A stretch of 11,921 nt of DNA, from assembly GCA_964408185.1 (NCBI GenBank), contig CAYOYK010000068.1:1-11921 (forward strand), given 5' to 3'. A program made the position numbers and the translations under genes. Each line of letters starts with the position of its first letter. Within the stretch, counting starts at the first letter, position 1. The notes beneath the pieces are model-generated. The model saw nothing but the letters and a program-made list of their open reading frames with translations. It did no database searches and had not been told where the DNA came from. This DNA is from CAYOYK01 sp964408185. GTDB lineage: Bacteria; Bacillota; Clostridia; Christensenellales; Aristaeellaceae. Positions 1 to 7,352 of this stretch are shown one piece after another.

Positions 1-501
1 CGCCCACGCCACCCAGCGAGCTAGCGGCGAAGCCGCGCACGCTCGCGGCGCGTTCACTCCGTTTCTCTCGCCGCACCCACCCCCACCCGGAGGTGCAGGG
101 GGCACTGCCCCTTGCCGGGGTGCGGGGCAGCGCCCCGCGCGTCCCCCCGCGTTCCCCCGTGGGCGCGGCGGTAATCCACCCGCGCGTTCCATGCCGCGCC
201 CACGCCTCCCAGCGAGCTAGCGGCGAAGCCGCGCACGCTCGCGACGCGATCACTCCGTTCCTCTCGCCGCACACCCCCCACCCGGAGGTGCAGGGGGCAC
301 TGCCCCCTGCCGGGGTGCGGGGCAGCGCCCCGCGCGTCCCCCCGTGTTCCCCGTGGGCGCGGCGGTAATCCACCCGCGCGTTCCATGCCGCGCCCACGCC
401 ACCCAGCGAGCTAGCGGCGAAGCCGCGCACGCTCGCGACGCGATCACTCCGTTTCTCTCGCCGCACACCCACCCGGAGGTGCAGGGGGGCAGCGCCCCGC
501 A
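1..501 (+). repeat. Intergenic repeat array left of plsY (about 2.5 units of ~195 bp)
   Basis: Three head-to-tail units start at 1, 197 and 391, giving periods of 196 and 194 bp. The first starts at or before the window edge. Each unit has two modules. Module A (first ~60 bp) carries a 31-nt hairpin: outer arms GCGAGC/GCTCGC and inner arms GCGGC/GCCGC around a GAA loop, at 16-46, 212-242 and 406-436. Module B (~125 bp) carries two more stem-loops, GGGGGC-act-GCCCCC and GCGGGGC-agc-GCCCCGC, and ends in a run reading ATCCACCCGCGCGTTCCATG. The third unit has a shortened module B, with its middle lost, and stops about 45 bp before plsY. Open frames exist on both strands but none has a ribosome binding site or a protein-like sequence, so I read this as non-coding repeat DNA. 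The same family recurs inverted at 1251-1608. Confidence 0.9.
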
Positions 502-510
502 AACCGCATC

Positions 511-516
511 TACAAT
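511..516 (+). promoter_or_regulatory. Possible -10 element of plsY
   Basis: TACAAT lies in the short unique stretch between the repeat array and plsY. No recognisable -35 hexamer is seen 16-18 bp upstream, where the sequence is repeat DNA, and there is no TGn extension. This is a weak call. plsY could equally be transcribed from beyond the left edge through the repeats. Confidence 0.25.
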
Positions 517-545
517 CAGCCTGAAGTGTAAAGGAGCAGCATGTT

Positions 546-1250
546 ATGAAGGAAATCCTGTTGAGCGTCGCCGTGGCGGCCGTCGGATATCTGCTGGGGT
601 GCGTCGCAACCGGGCTGTTCATCAGCCGCGCCAGCGGCGTGAACATCCGCGAGGTCGGCAGCAAGAACACGGGCGCGACCAACGTGCTGCGCGTGCTGGG
701 CCTGCGCAAGGGCCTGATTACATTCGCCGGGGACTTTTTCAAGGCGGCTGCGGCGTGCATGCTGGGCGAGCTGCTGCTGCCGGGCGGCGCGTTTGGCGTG
801 CCGGGGTTTGGACGCATGCTGGGCGGCCTGTTTGTGATTTTGGGCCATAACTGGCCTGTGTTCTTCGGCTTTCGCGGCGGCAAGGGCGTGGCCTGCTCCG
901 TGGCGGTGGTGCTGTGCGTCGATCCGCTGCTGGGCGGCATCGCCATTGTGCTGTGCCTCGCCGTGATCGCGCTCACCCGCTACATCAGCGCAGGCTCGCT
1001 GACGCTGCTGCTCAGCTTTGCGGTGCTGATGTGCTGCTTCCATTGGGGGCAGTGGGTCGCGTGCGGCTTTGCCGTGCTGCTGCTGGCGCTGGGCGCGGTG
1101 CGGCACCGGGCCAACATTGGGCGGCTGCTCCGCGGCACCGAGAATAAGCTCGGCAAGCGCGTGGACGTCAAGCAGGATATCGCCGCCGCCGAGGGTCAGG
1201 AAGCCGCCGAGGTGATGGCGAAGCACGCTTCTGCCGACAAGGCGGAGTAG
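546..1250 (+). CDS. plsY: Glycerol-3-phosphate acyltransferase PlsY
   Basis: This integral membrane enzyme transfers an acyl group from acyl-phosphate (made by PlsX) to glycerol-3-phosphate, giving lysophosphatidic acid, the first committed step of phospholipid synthesis in most Gram-positive bacteria. All three family motifs are visible in the 234 residues: GSKNTGATNVLR at 38-49 (usual form GSxNxGATN), GHNWPVFFGFRGGKGVA at 100-116, and the C-terminal NIGRLLRGTENKLG at 190-203. Hydrophobic segments at about 4-24, 67-80, 91-108, 116-144 and 147-185 fit the five-TM topology. About 30 polar residues rich in Ala, Glu and Lys follow the last motif; this tail is a little longer than usual. The start is set by AAGGAG at 531-536, 9 nt upstream. 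An ATG at 541 is out of frame and too close to that site. The stop codon abuts the next repeat array directly. plsX is not in the window. Confidence 0.96.
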   Translation: MKEILLSVAVAAVGYLLGCVATGLFISRASGVNIREVGSKNTGATNVLRVLGLRKGLITFAGDFFKAAAACMLGELLLPGGAFGVPGFGRMLGGLFVILGHNWPVFFGFRGGKGVACSVAVVLCVDPLLGGIAIVLCLAVIALTRYISAGSLTLLLSFAVLMCCFHWGQWVACGFAVLLLALGAVRHRANIGRLLRGTENKLGKRVDVKQDIAAAEGQEAAEVMAKHASADKAE

Positions 1251-1463
1251 GCGCGGAAGAAAGTTGTGTGAACGCCCCGCGAGCGTGCGCGGCTGCGCCG
1301 CTAGCTCGCTTGATGGCGTGGGCGCGGAAGAAAGTTGTGCGAACGCGCCGCGAGCGTGCGCGGCTGCGCCGCTAGCTCGCTGAGTGGCGTGGGCGCGGAA
1401 AGTAGTTGTGTGAACGCGCCGCGAGCGTGCGCGGCTGCGCCGCTAGCTCGCTCGGTGGCGTGG
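1251..1463 (-). repeat. Three tandem 71-bp copies of module A, inverted
   Basis: Units begin at 1251, 1322 and 1393 with an exact 71-bp period and differ at only a few positions. Each is the reverse complement of the hairpin module of the left array. The 31-nt hairpins fall at 1279-1309, 1350-1380 and 1421-1451. The inner loop reads TGC on the + strand (GCA on the repeat's own strand), where the left array has GAA. The array starts on the base after the plsY stop codon, so its hairpins would lie in the 3' end of the plsY transcript. They might protect that end or stop transcription, although no T-tract follows them. The frames that cross it have no protein-like sequence. Confidence 0.9.
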
Positions 1464-1608
1464 GCGCGGCATGGAACGCGGGGGTGGATTGCCGCCGCGC
1501 CCACGGGGGACGCGGGGGGACGCGCGGGGCGCTGCCCCGCACCCCGGCAGGGGGCAGTGCCCCCTGCACCTCCGGGTGGGGTGGGCGGGGCTGCCCCTGC
1601 ACCTCCCC
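1464..1608 (-). repeat. Module B of the repeat family, inverted, plus a partial second copy
   Basis: This stretch is the reverse complement of the module B seen at about 75-196 and 270-390. It has the GCATGGAACGCG end first, then the GGGGCGCTGCCCC and GGGGGCAGTGCCCCC hairpins, and then CACCTCCGGGTGG. A second, partial copy of the last part (GGGGCTGCCCCTGCACCTCCCC region) sits at about 1587-1608. With the left array it gives plsY flanking repeats in inverted orientation. Confidence 0.85.
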
Positions 1609-1624
1609 TTATCAACACACAAAG

Positions 1625-1653
1625 GCGCCGCCCGATTCTTCATCGGGCGGCGC
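1625..1653 (-). terminator. Intrinsic terminator of the secreted repeat protein gene
   Basis: A perfect 12-bp stem, GCGCCGCCCGAT with ATCGGGCGGCGC, closes a 5-nt loop. On the minus strand it is followed by CTTTGTGTGTTG, which is moderately T-rich. It lies 36 bp beyond the stop of the minus-strand gene and well apart from plsY, so it belongs to the former. The weak U-tract is the main reservation. Confidence 0.8.
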
Positions 1654-1689
1654 TTCACGATCCGCAATCCGTTCTTCCTGATCCTTCCC

Positions 1690-4386
1690 TTACCGGGACG
1701 TATTCCGCACCGTAACGGTGGACATCGCGCCGTCCGAGTCGTCCGGATACAGCGAATCCGAGTGCGCCGAGCCGTTCAGGCTGATGTAGGAGGCATCGCC
1801 GGTGGCCGGATCATTGACGATCAGCATCAGATCCGCATCCAGATCAACGCCGCCCGGAACCACAAACCCGATGGAGAAACGGTCTTGCTTATCAGCTACG
1901 GTGTACTTATCGGCAGACTTGTCGTACTCGATGTCGTAGTACTGCGCATAGGCCAAATCGTACAGGCCGCCGTCCGTGAGAAGCTGGAACTCGCCGACGG
2001 TCAGCTCCGTGATCTCGCTGGTGTCAGCGCCCGCGCCGTCCACCTGCACACGGATGAGCACCAGATCATCCACCGTCTTGAGCGTTTTGCCAAGGCAATT
2101 GGTCTGCCCGGCCGCGTCAAGGGTAGCCCTGTCGCTGACGGAAAGGATGGATACCGTGTGGCCGAACCAAGAGAATGTGTTTGCCGTCGCCATGTCGATA
2201 TCCGGGGAGTCCGCATCGCTGTCCGCGTGATCCGTGCCCGACTTGCGCACGGTGATGGTGTTAAACGAGCCGTCGGTATCCGGGTCGAGGGTATCGTCCG
2301 TGGTGGGGAAGCCGCTCAGGGGGTAGCGCACAGGCTCCGCGCCGGGCTGGCGCACCACCAGCACCGCGCCGCTCAGGGAGACGTCCTCGCCCAGATCGAA
2401 GCACACGGCAAAGTGCGGCTGTAGCTCGTCCTTGCTGTAGGTGCCGTCGTCGTTCTTGTTCACGCCGTAATACTGCACATAGCCCAGCTTGTAGGTCTGG
2501 CCGCCCAGCTCCAGGTTAAAGTCCATCACGGTCACTTCGTCCAGCATGTCGAGGGGCACGCCGTCGCCCGCGTCCAGACGAACCATCGCCAGATGCTCCA
2601 CCTCGCTCAGCACGCTGCCCAGACAGTTGCTCAGGCCCGCGGCCTCGATATCGGCGTTTGTGCCAAAGGAGAGCACGCTCAGGCTGTGGCCGTCCCACGT
2701 AAGCTCGCTGGCGTCCACCAGAGAAGCGCCGTCGGGCGCGGAGGCGCTGTCGTCATGGTCGCTGCCCTCATTGTTGACGGTCACGGTGGAGTAGTCCCCG
2801 TTCGTATCCGCCTCCAGCACGACGTCGATGCGGTCATACCCGTCCAGCGATACGCGCACGGTCGGCTCGCCGGGGGTGCGCACGACCAGCGTGCCCTTGG
2901 CGGGATCGACGGATTCGGGCACGTCGAAGCCGAGCATAAAGTGCGGCTGATAGGGATCGCGGGTGACATTGCCGCTGTCGTCCTGCTCGATGCCGTAGTA
3001 CTGCACGTAGGACAGCTTGTAGGTCTCGCCGTCCACCTCCAGGTTGAAGTCCATCTTGGTGATCTCGCGGATCATCTCCACCTTTACGCCGTCGCCCGCG
3101 TCAATGCGGATCAGCGCGACGTGATCGGCGTTGCCGATGGTGGTGCCCAGCAGGTCGCCCATGCCCATGTCCTCATAGTCGGTCTTTACGCCCACGGCGG
3201 TGATCGCCATGGTGTAGCCGTCCCACTGGAAGCTCTCGCTCTTGGAGGAGGAGCCCTGATACACGTGGTCGGTGCCCGGCCGACGAACGGTGATGACGTT
3301 AAAGGAGCCGTCGGTATCCGGGTCGAGGGTATCGTCGCTGGTCGGGTAGCCGCTCAGGACGAAGCGCTCAGCCGTCTTGCCGGGCTCGCGGACAATCAGC
3401 GTCGCGCCGTCCAGCGTCATGGCGGAGGGAAGCGAGAAGCCCAGCGCGAAGTGCGGCTGCAAGTCGTCCTTGCGGTAGGTGCCGTCGTCGTTCTTGTACA
3501 CGCCGTAGTACTGCACATAGCCCAAGTCGTACTGCGTGCCGCCGATTTCCAGGCTGAAGTCCTTCTGCGTCGCGTCGTCCAGCGTATCAACAGGCATGCC
3601 GATGCCCGCGTCCAGACGGATCAGCGCCAGGTGCTCCACCTCGCTCAGCGCGCTGCCCAAGCAGTTGCTCAGGCCGGCCTCGGCGATGGACTCGTCGGTG
3701 CAAACGGAGATGACGGACAGGGGGTGGCCGTCCCATTGCAGGCTGTCAGCCGCGGCCGCGCCGCTCTGCTGAGAGACCAGCCCGGCAAGGGGATTCGCGG
3801 CCGAGCCGCTGCCGGAGGTTCCCGCGTCGTCGGTGTGATCGTCGCCGGGGTTGTTGACGGTCACGGTGACGTAGATGCTCGTGTCCTGCTGAAACTCGTC
3901 GTCCAGCTTGTCATAGCCGCCCAGCGCGACGCGCACGGTCGGCTCGCCGGGGGTGCGCACCAGCAGCGTGGCGTTGGCGATATCCGCCGAGTCGGGGATG
4001 CCGAAGCCCAGCGTAAAGTGCGGCTGATAGGGGTCGCGCTGCCATTCGCCGTTCTCATCCTTGTAGAAATTGTAGTACTGCGCGTAATCCAGATCGTACT
4101 GCTCGCCGTCGATCTCGACGACGAAATCCCGCTTGGTGATCTCCCGGATCATGTTGAGGGCCACGCCGTCGCCCGCGTCAAAGCGCACGATGGCAAGGCG
4201 GCCCGCCTCGTTGAATGTATCGCCGAGGCGATCCAGCTTGCCGGCGTCCGACAGATCGTCCGTGGTGCAGGCGGAGAGGATGGTCAGGCCGTAGCCGTCC
4301 CAGCGGACGGCTTCCTCCGCCGCGGCAAACGAGCACAGCGAGAGCGCCATGCACAGGGTCAATAACACGCAGAGTAACTTTTTCAT
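1690..4386 (-). CDS. Secreted protein of five related beta-rich modules, function unknown
   Basis: The 898 residues begin with a signal peptide: MKK, a hydrophobic core at 4-20, and likely cleavage after AAA at 21-23. The rest is five homologous modules starting at the Trp of a W(D/F)G(Y/H) motif: W29, W218, W388, W564 and W740. Each carries LA(I/L)(V/I)R(F/L)DAG, an (E/L)(I/V)(D/G)G..Y.L.YVQYYG block, a QPHF.LGF..P block and a G(Y/F)..D.L..DT..TVTV end, then an acidic Asp/Ser/Gly-rich linker. Modules 1 and 3 resemble each other most, as do 2 and 4 (which share SNCLGS and TLDPDTDGSFN), giving A-B-A-B-C. The spacing and beta-strand pattern recall the extracytoplasmic Ig-like DUF4352/DUF5067 type, but that is only an analogy. 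No LPxTG, SLH, cell-wall-binding or catalytic motif is seen, so the protein is either released or held by partners. The start is fixed by AAGGAGG 7 nt upstream; in-frame ATGs at 4509 and 4668 would bury the signal peptide. It is transcribed alone. Confidence 0.85.
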   Translation of the reverse strand: MKKLLCVLLTLCMALSLCSFAAAEEAVRWDGYGLTILSACTTDDLSDAGKLDRLGDTFNEAGRLAIVRFDAGDGVALNMIREITKRDFVVEIDGEQYDLDYAQYYNFYKDENGEWQRDPYQPHFTLGFGIPDSADIANATLLVRTPGEPTVRVALGGYDKLDDEFQQDTSIYVTVTVNNPGDDHTDDAGTSGSGSAANPLAGLVSQQSGAAAADSLQWDGHPLSVISVCTDESIAEAGLSNCLGSALSEVEHLALIRLDAGIGMPVDTLDDATQKDFSLEIGGTQYDLGYVQYYGVYKNDDGTYRKDDLQPHFALGFSLPSAMTLDGATLIVREPGKTAERFVLSGYPTSDDTLDPDTDGSFNVITVRRPGTDHVYQGSSSKSESFQWDGYTMAITAVGVKTDYEDMGMGDLLGTTIGNADHVALIRIDAGDGVKVEMIREITKMDFNLEVDGETYKLSYVQYYGIEQDDSGNVTRDPYQPHFMLGFDVPESVDPAKGTLVVRTPGEPTVRVSLDGYDRIDVVLEADTNGDYSTVTVNNEGSDHDDSASAPDGASLVDASELTWDGHSLSVLSFGTNADIEAAGLSNCLGSVLSEVEHLAMVRLDAGDGVPLDMLDEVTVMDFNLELGGQTYKLGYVQYYGVNKNDDGTYSKDELQPHFAVCFDLGEDVSLSGAVLVVRQPGAEPVRYPLSGFPTTDDTLDPDTDGSFNTITVRKSGTDHADSDADSPDIDMATANTFSWFGHTVSILSVSDRATLDAAGQTNCLGKTLKTVDDLVLIRVQVDGAGADTSEITELTVGEFQLLTDGGLYDLAYAQYYDIEYDKSADKYTVADKQDRFSIGFVVPGGVDLDADLMLIVNDPATGDASYISLNGSAHSDSLYPDDSDGAMSTVTVRNTSR

Positions 4387-4515
4387 GGGAGTTCCTCCTT
4401 CATCGTTCGGTGCCGCCGTTCCGCGCGACGGGCTTGCCTTGTGATGGGGATAGAATACCACCGCAGGGCAGGGATTTTTGCGGACGTTTTCCGGGCGGTT
4501 TTTTTCCATGAAAGC

Positions 4516-4544
4516 AGTATAGCATATATTGAGAAAATCGAAAA
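4516..4544 (-). promoter_or_regulatory. Promoter of the secreted repeat protein gene
   Basis: Read on the minus strand, TGC-TATACT forms an extended -10 element (hexamer at 4516-4521). The -35 position at 4539-4544 is only TTTTCG, which is poor but tolerable with an extended -10. Transcription would begin near 4509, giving a leader of about 120 nt before the AAGGAGG site. The surroundings are clearly more AT-rich than the coding DNA. Confidence 0.6.
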
Positions 4545-4575
4545 GGGGGTGCGCGAGGTTTGCGCGTCCCGCCCG

Positions 4576-4604
4576 TTGCTTTTGCGGCCAAGGCATGGTA
4601 AAAT
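4576..4604 (+). promoter_or_regulatory. Promoter of the molybdenum hydroxylase gene
   Basis: TTGCTT (4576-4581), a 17-bp spacer and TAAAAT (4599-4604), the last preceded by TGG as an extended -10. Transcription would start near 4611, about 50 nt before the start codon. It diverges from the minus-strand promoter at 4516-4544, so a regulator bound between them could affect both genes. Confidence 0.65.
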
Positions 4605-4615
4605 CAGGCCAGACG

Positions 4616-4633
4616 CTCCCCCTTTGGGGGGAG
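4616..4633 (+). other. Hairpin in the 5' leader of the molybdenum hydroxylase gene
   Basis: A 7-bp stem, CTCCCCC with GGGGGAG, closes a 4-nt loop (TTTG) just after the predicted transcription start and about 28 bp before the start codon. There is no T-tract, and it leaves the GGGAGG ribosome binding site free, so it is not an obvious attenuator. It may stabilise the 5' end or be coincidental in this GC-rich DNA. Confidence 0.4.
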
Positions 4634-4661
4634 AGAACCGCATAGCAAGGGAGGCTCCGCC

Positions 4662-7199
4662 ATGACAAACCTCACCGTCAACGGCCAGCCCGTTCATACC
4701 GAGGCCACCGGCGATCTGCTCGCTTTTTTGCGCGAGGAGCTGCGCCTCACGTCCGTCAAAAACGGGTGCGGCAGCGGCGCGTGCGGCGCGTGCACCGTGC
4801 TGGTGGACGGCAAGCGCCAAAAGGCCTGCGTTTGCAAGCTGCCCAAGCTGGAGGGCAAGCGGGTGCTCACCGTGGAGGGCCTCAGCCCGCGCGAGAAGGA
4901 CGTGTATGCCTTCGCGTTTGCGGCGTGCGGCGCGGTGCAGTGCGGCTACTGCATCCCCGGCATGGTGCTTTGCGCCAAGAGCCTGCTGGATACCACCCCC
5001 GCCCCCACCCGCGAGCAGGTGAAGCAGGCCATTCGCGGCAACATCTGCCGCTGCACGGGCTACCAAAAAATTGAGGACGCCATTCTGTACGCGGGCAGGC
5101 TGCTGCAAGGCGGGGAGCTGCCCGCCGCGCCCGATGGCAACGGCGTAGGCGAGGACGCCCCGCGGCTGGACGCGCGCGAGAAGGTGCTGGGCACGGGCCT
5201 GTATGCCGACGACCTGACGCTGCCGGGCCTGCTGCATGCGGTCGCCCTGCGCCCGGAGCATCCCCGCGAGCGCGTGCTGCGCATCGACGCGAGCGCCGCG
5301 CTGGCCCTGCCGGGGGTGGTGCGCGTCGTCACCGCCGAGGACGTGCCGTACAACAGGCACGGGCACCTCAAGCCGGACTGGGACGTGCTGATCGCTCAGG
5401 GCGACTGCACCCGCTACGTGGGCGACGCGCTCGCGCTGGTCATTGCCGAGACCGAGGCGCTCGCGCGCGAGGGCGCGGGGCTGATCCGCGTGGACTGCGA
5501 GGCGCTGGAGCCCATCACCTGCCCGGCCGAGGCCCTCGCGCCCGGCGCGCCCCCGCTGCACGAGGACGGAAACCTCATCAGCAGGCAGGTCCTCCGGCGC
5601 GGCGACGCGGACGCGGCCATTGCCGCCGCCGCGCACGTGATCACCCGGCATTACAGCACGCCCTTTACCGAGCACGCCTTTATGGAGCCGGAGTGCGCCG
5701 TCGCCGCGCCGGACGGGGACGGCCTGCTGCTCTACACGGGCAGCCAGAGCGTGTACGACGAGCGCCGCGAGATCAGCCGCATGCTGCAAATAGAGCCGGA
5801 GCGCGTGCGCTGCCACGCGCTGCTGGTGGGCGGCGGCTTTGGCGGCAAGGAGGACATGAGCGTGCAGCACCACGCCGCGCTGGCCGCGTGGCTGACGGGC
5901 CGTCCGGTCAAGGTGCGGCTTACGCGCGCGGAGAGCCTGCGCGTCCACCCCAAGCGCCACGCCATGGAGATCGACATGACCACCGCCTGCGACGCGCAGG
6001 GCAACCTCACCGCCATGCGGGCGCGGCTGGTGGCCGACGGCGGCGCTTACGCGAGCCTCAGCGGGCCGGTGCTCCAGCGCGCCTGCACGCACGCGGGCGG
6101 GCCGTATCACTTTGACAATGTGGATATCGAGGGCGTTTGCGCCTACACCGACAACCCCCCGGCGGGAGCCTTCCGCGGCTTTGGCGTGACGCAGAGCTGC
6201 TTTGCCTGCGAGAGCAACCTCAACTATCTGGCGGCGGAGCTGGGCGTTTCCCCGTGGGAGCTGCGCTACCGCAACGCCATCCGCCCCGGCGAGTCCCTGC
6301 CCAACGGGCAGCTTGCCGGGCCGGATACCGCCTACGCGGAGTGCCTGCTCGCCGTCCGGGACGCGTTTGAGTCCAGCCCGCGCGCGGGCCTTGCCGGGTG
6401 CATGAAGAACAGCGGCCTCGGCGTGGGCGTGCCGGATACGGGCCGCTGCAAGCTGCGCGTATCGGCCGGAAAGGTATTCGTGCTTACCTCGGCGGCGTGC
6501 ATGGGGCAGGGCGTGGGCACGGTGTGCGCGCAGATCGTCAGCAGCGTGACAGGGCTCCCGCTGGCGGATATCGTCCATGCCGCGCCCGATACGGCCGATA
6601 CCCCCAACGCGGGCACCTCGACGGCGAGCCGCCAGACGCTGCTCACGGGCGAGGCGACCCGCCGGGCGGCCGAGGCCCTGCGCGCCGCGCTGGACGAGGC
6701 AGGCTCGCTGGGCGCGCTGCACGGCCGCGAGTTCCTTGGCGAATACGGCCCGCCCACCGACCCGATGGGCAGCGACAAGCCGCACCCGGTGAGCCATCTG
6801 GCCTACGGCTACGGCGCGCAGGTCGTGCTGCTGGACGAGGCGGGCCGCGTGGAGCGCGTGGTCGCCGCGCACGACGTGGGCCGCGCGGTCAACCCGCGCG
6901 CCTGCGAGGGGCAGGTGGAGGGCGGCGTGGTGATGGGCTTGGGCTACGCGCTCACGGAGGATTACCCGCTCGACCATGGCGTGCCCACGGCGAGCTACGG
7001 CACGCTGGGGCTGCTGCGCGCGACGGACGCGCCGCCCATCGAGGTGCGGCTGATCGGCAAGGCCGACCCCACCGGGCCGGCGCTGGGCGCGAAGGGCGTC
7101 GGCGAGATCTGCACCGTGCCGACCGCGCCCGCCGTGGCGCACGCGCTGTACCGCATGGACGGCGTGGAGCGGCGGCGGCTGCCCATCCGCAAGGGGTAG
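4662..7199 (+). CDS. Single-chain FAD-less molybdenum hydroxylase, selenium-dependent xanthine dehydrogenase type
   Basis: An 845-residue member of the xanthine dehydrogenase / aldehyde oxidoreductase family, which hydroxylates purines or aldehydes with water as the oxygen source. The N-terminal plant-type [2Fe-2S] cluster has ligands C36, C41, C44 and C56. The second cluster domain has C94, C97, C129 and C131 (CGYC and CRC). The molybdopterin part follows from about 165: GGGFGGKED at 390-398, AFRGFG at 503-508, MGQGVG at 614-619, and the catalytic Glu of GAKGVGE at E815. No FAD domain is fused and no separate FAD subunit lies nearby. Length and fused layout match the selenium-dependent xanthine dehydrogenase family (known from Enterococcus faecalis) and, less closely, Desulfovibrio aldehyde oxidoreductase (Mop). 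Selenium dependence is inferred from the family, and the substrate is not shown. No selD, yqeB/yqeC, purine-degradation or molybdenum-cofactor gene is in the window. GGGAGG 8 nt upstream fixes the start; transcription looks monocistronic. Confidence 0.88.
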   Translation: MTNLTVNGQPVHTEATGDLLAFLREELRLTSVKNGCGSGACGACTVLVDGKRQKACVCKLPKLEGKRVLTVEGLSPREKDVYAFAFAACGAVQCGYCIPGMVLCAKSLLDTTPAPTREQVKQAIRGNICRCTGYQKIEDAILYAGRLLQGGELPAAPDGNGVGEDAPRLDAREKVLGTGLYADDLTLPGLLHAVALRPEHPRERVLRIDASAALALPGVVRVVTAEDVPYNRHGHLKPDWDVLIAQGDCTRYVGDALALVIAETEALAREGAGLIRVDCEALEPITCPAEALAPGAPPLHEDGNLISRQVLRRGDADAAIAAAAHVITRHYSTPFTEHAFMEPECAVAAPDGDGLLLYTGSQSVYDERREISRMLQIEPERVRCHALLVGGGFGGKEDMSVQHHAALAAWLTGRPVKVRLTRAESLRVHPKRHAMEIDMTTACDAQGNLTAMRARLVADGGAYASLSGPVLQRACTHAGGPYHFDNVDIEGVCAYTDNPPAGAFRGFGVTQSCFACESNLNYLAAELGVSPWELRYRNAIRPGESLPNGQLAGPDTAYAECLLAVRDAFESSPRAGLAGCMKNSGLGVGVPDTGRCKLRVSAGKVFVLTSAACMGQGVGTVCAQIVSSVTGLPLADIVHAAPDTADTPNAGTSTASRQTLLTGEATRRAAEALRAALDEAGSLGALHGREFLGEYGPPTDPMGSDKPHPVSHLAYGYGAQVVLLDEAGRVERVVAAHDVGRAVNPRACEGQVEGGVVMGLGYALTEDYPLDHGVPTASYGTLGLLRATDAPPIEVRLIGKADPTGPALGAKGVGEICTVPTAPAVAHALYRMDGVERRRLPIRKG

Positions 7200-7287
7200 C
7201 GCGGGGAGCGCAAGCGGCGAATGTCGGCGCGGTTGGCGCGCACAAACGCTTTTTCATCCCGTACAAACAGACCAATGTAATTAGGAA

Positions 7288-7326
7288 AGAAAGCCAGCCC
7301 GACCGCTGCGGCCGGGCTGGCTTTCT
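7288..7326 (+). terminator. Intrinsic terminator of the molybdenum hydroxylase gene
   Basis: A perfect 14-bp stem, AGAAAGCCAGCCCG with CGGGCTGGCTTTCT, closes an 11-nt loop. The right arm ends in TTTCT, a short T-rich tail. It lies about 90 bp past the stop codon. The near-symmetrical A- and T-rich flanks mean it could work on either strand. Confidence 0.85.
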
Positions 7327-7352
7327 GGCTGCGCAGACCCTTGTCGGGAGGG

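Noticed and set aside
54..468. Overlapping open frames of 70-110 codons on both strands within the left repeat array.
   Set aside because: They follow the repeat units, have no ribosome binding site, and are low-complexity Arg/Pro/Ala sequence expected from GC-rich DNA lacking stop codons.
1..1608. A composite transposon carrying plsY.
   Set aside because: The flanking inverted repeats contain no transposase or defined element ends, and plsY is a core lipid gene.
1301..1715. Open frames across the right repeat array, and the long + strand frame at 1471-2424.
   Set aside because: They are repeat-derived or antisense to the secreted protein, and have no ribosome binding site or recognisable domain.
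2593..4365. A 590-codon + strand frame opposite the secreted repeat protein.
   Set aside because: Its repeats mirror those of the minus-strand gene, whose signal peptide, ribosome binding site, promoter and terminator are all in place.
4605..4661. A purine or molybdenum-cofactor riboswitch ahead of the hydroxylase.
   Set aside because: The leader is only about 50 nt and holds a single simple hairpin, too little for either aptamer.
4383..7142. A 919-codon minus-strand frame opposite the molybdenum hydroxylase.
   Set aside because: The composition is Ala/Arg/His/Gln-rich antisense sequence; the + strand frame has every expected cofactor motif.
7200..7287. A possible small gene between the hydroxylase stop and its terminator.
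   Set aside because: No start codon with a ribosome binding site and no frame of useful length; it looks like plain 3' untranslated sequence.
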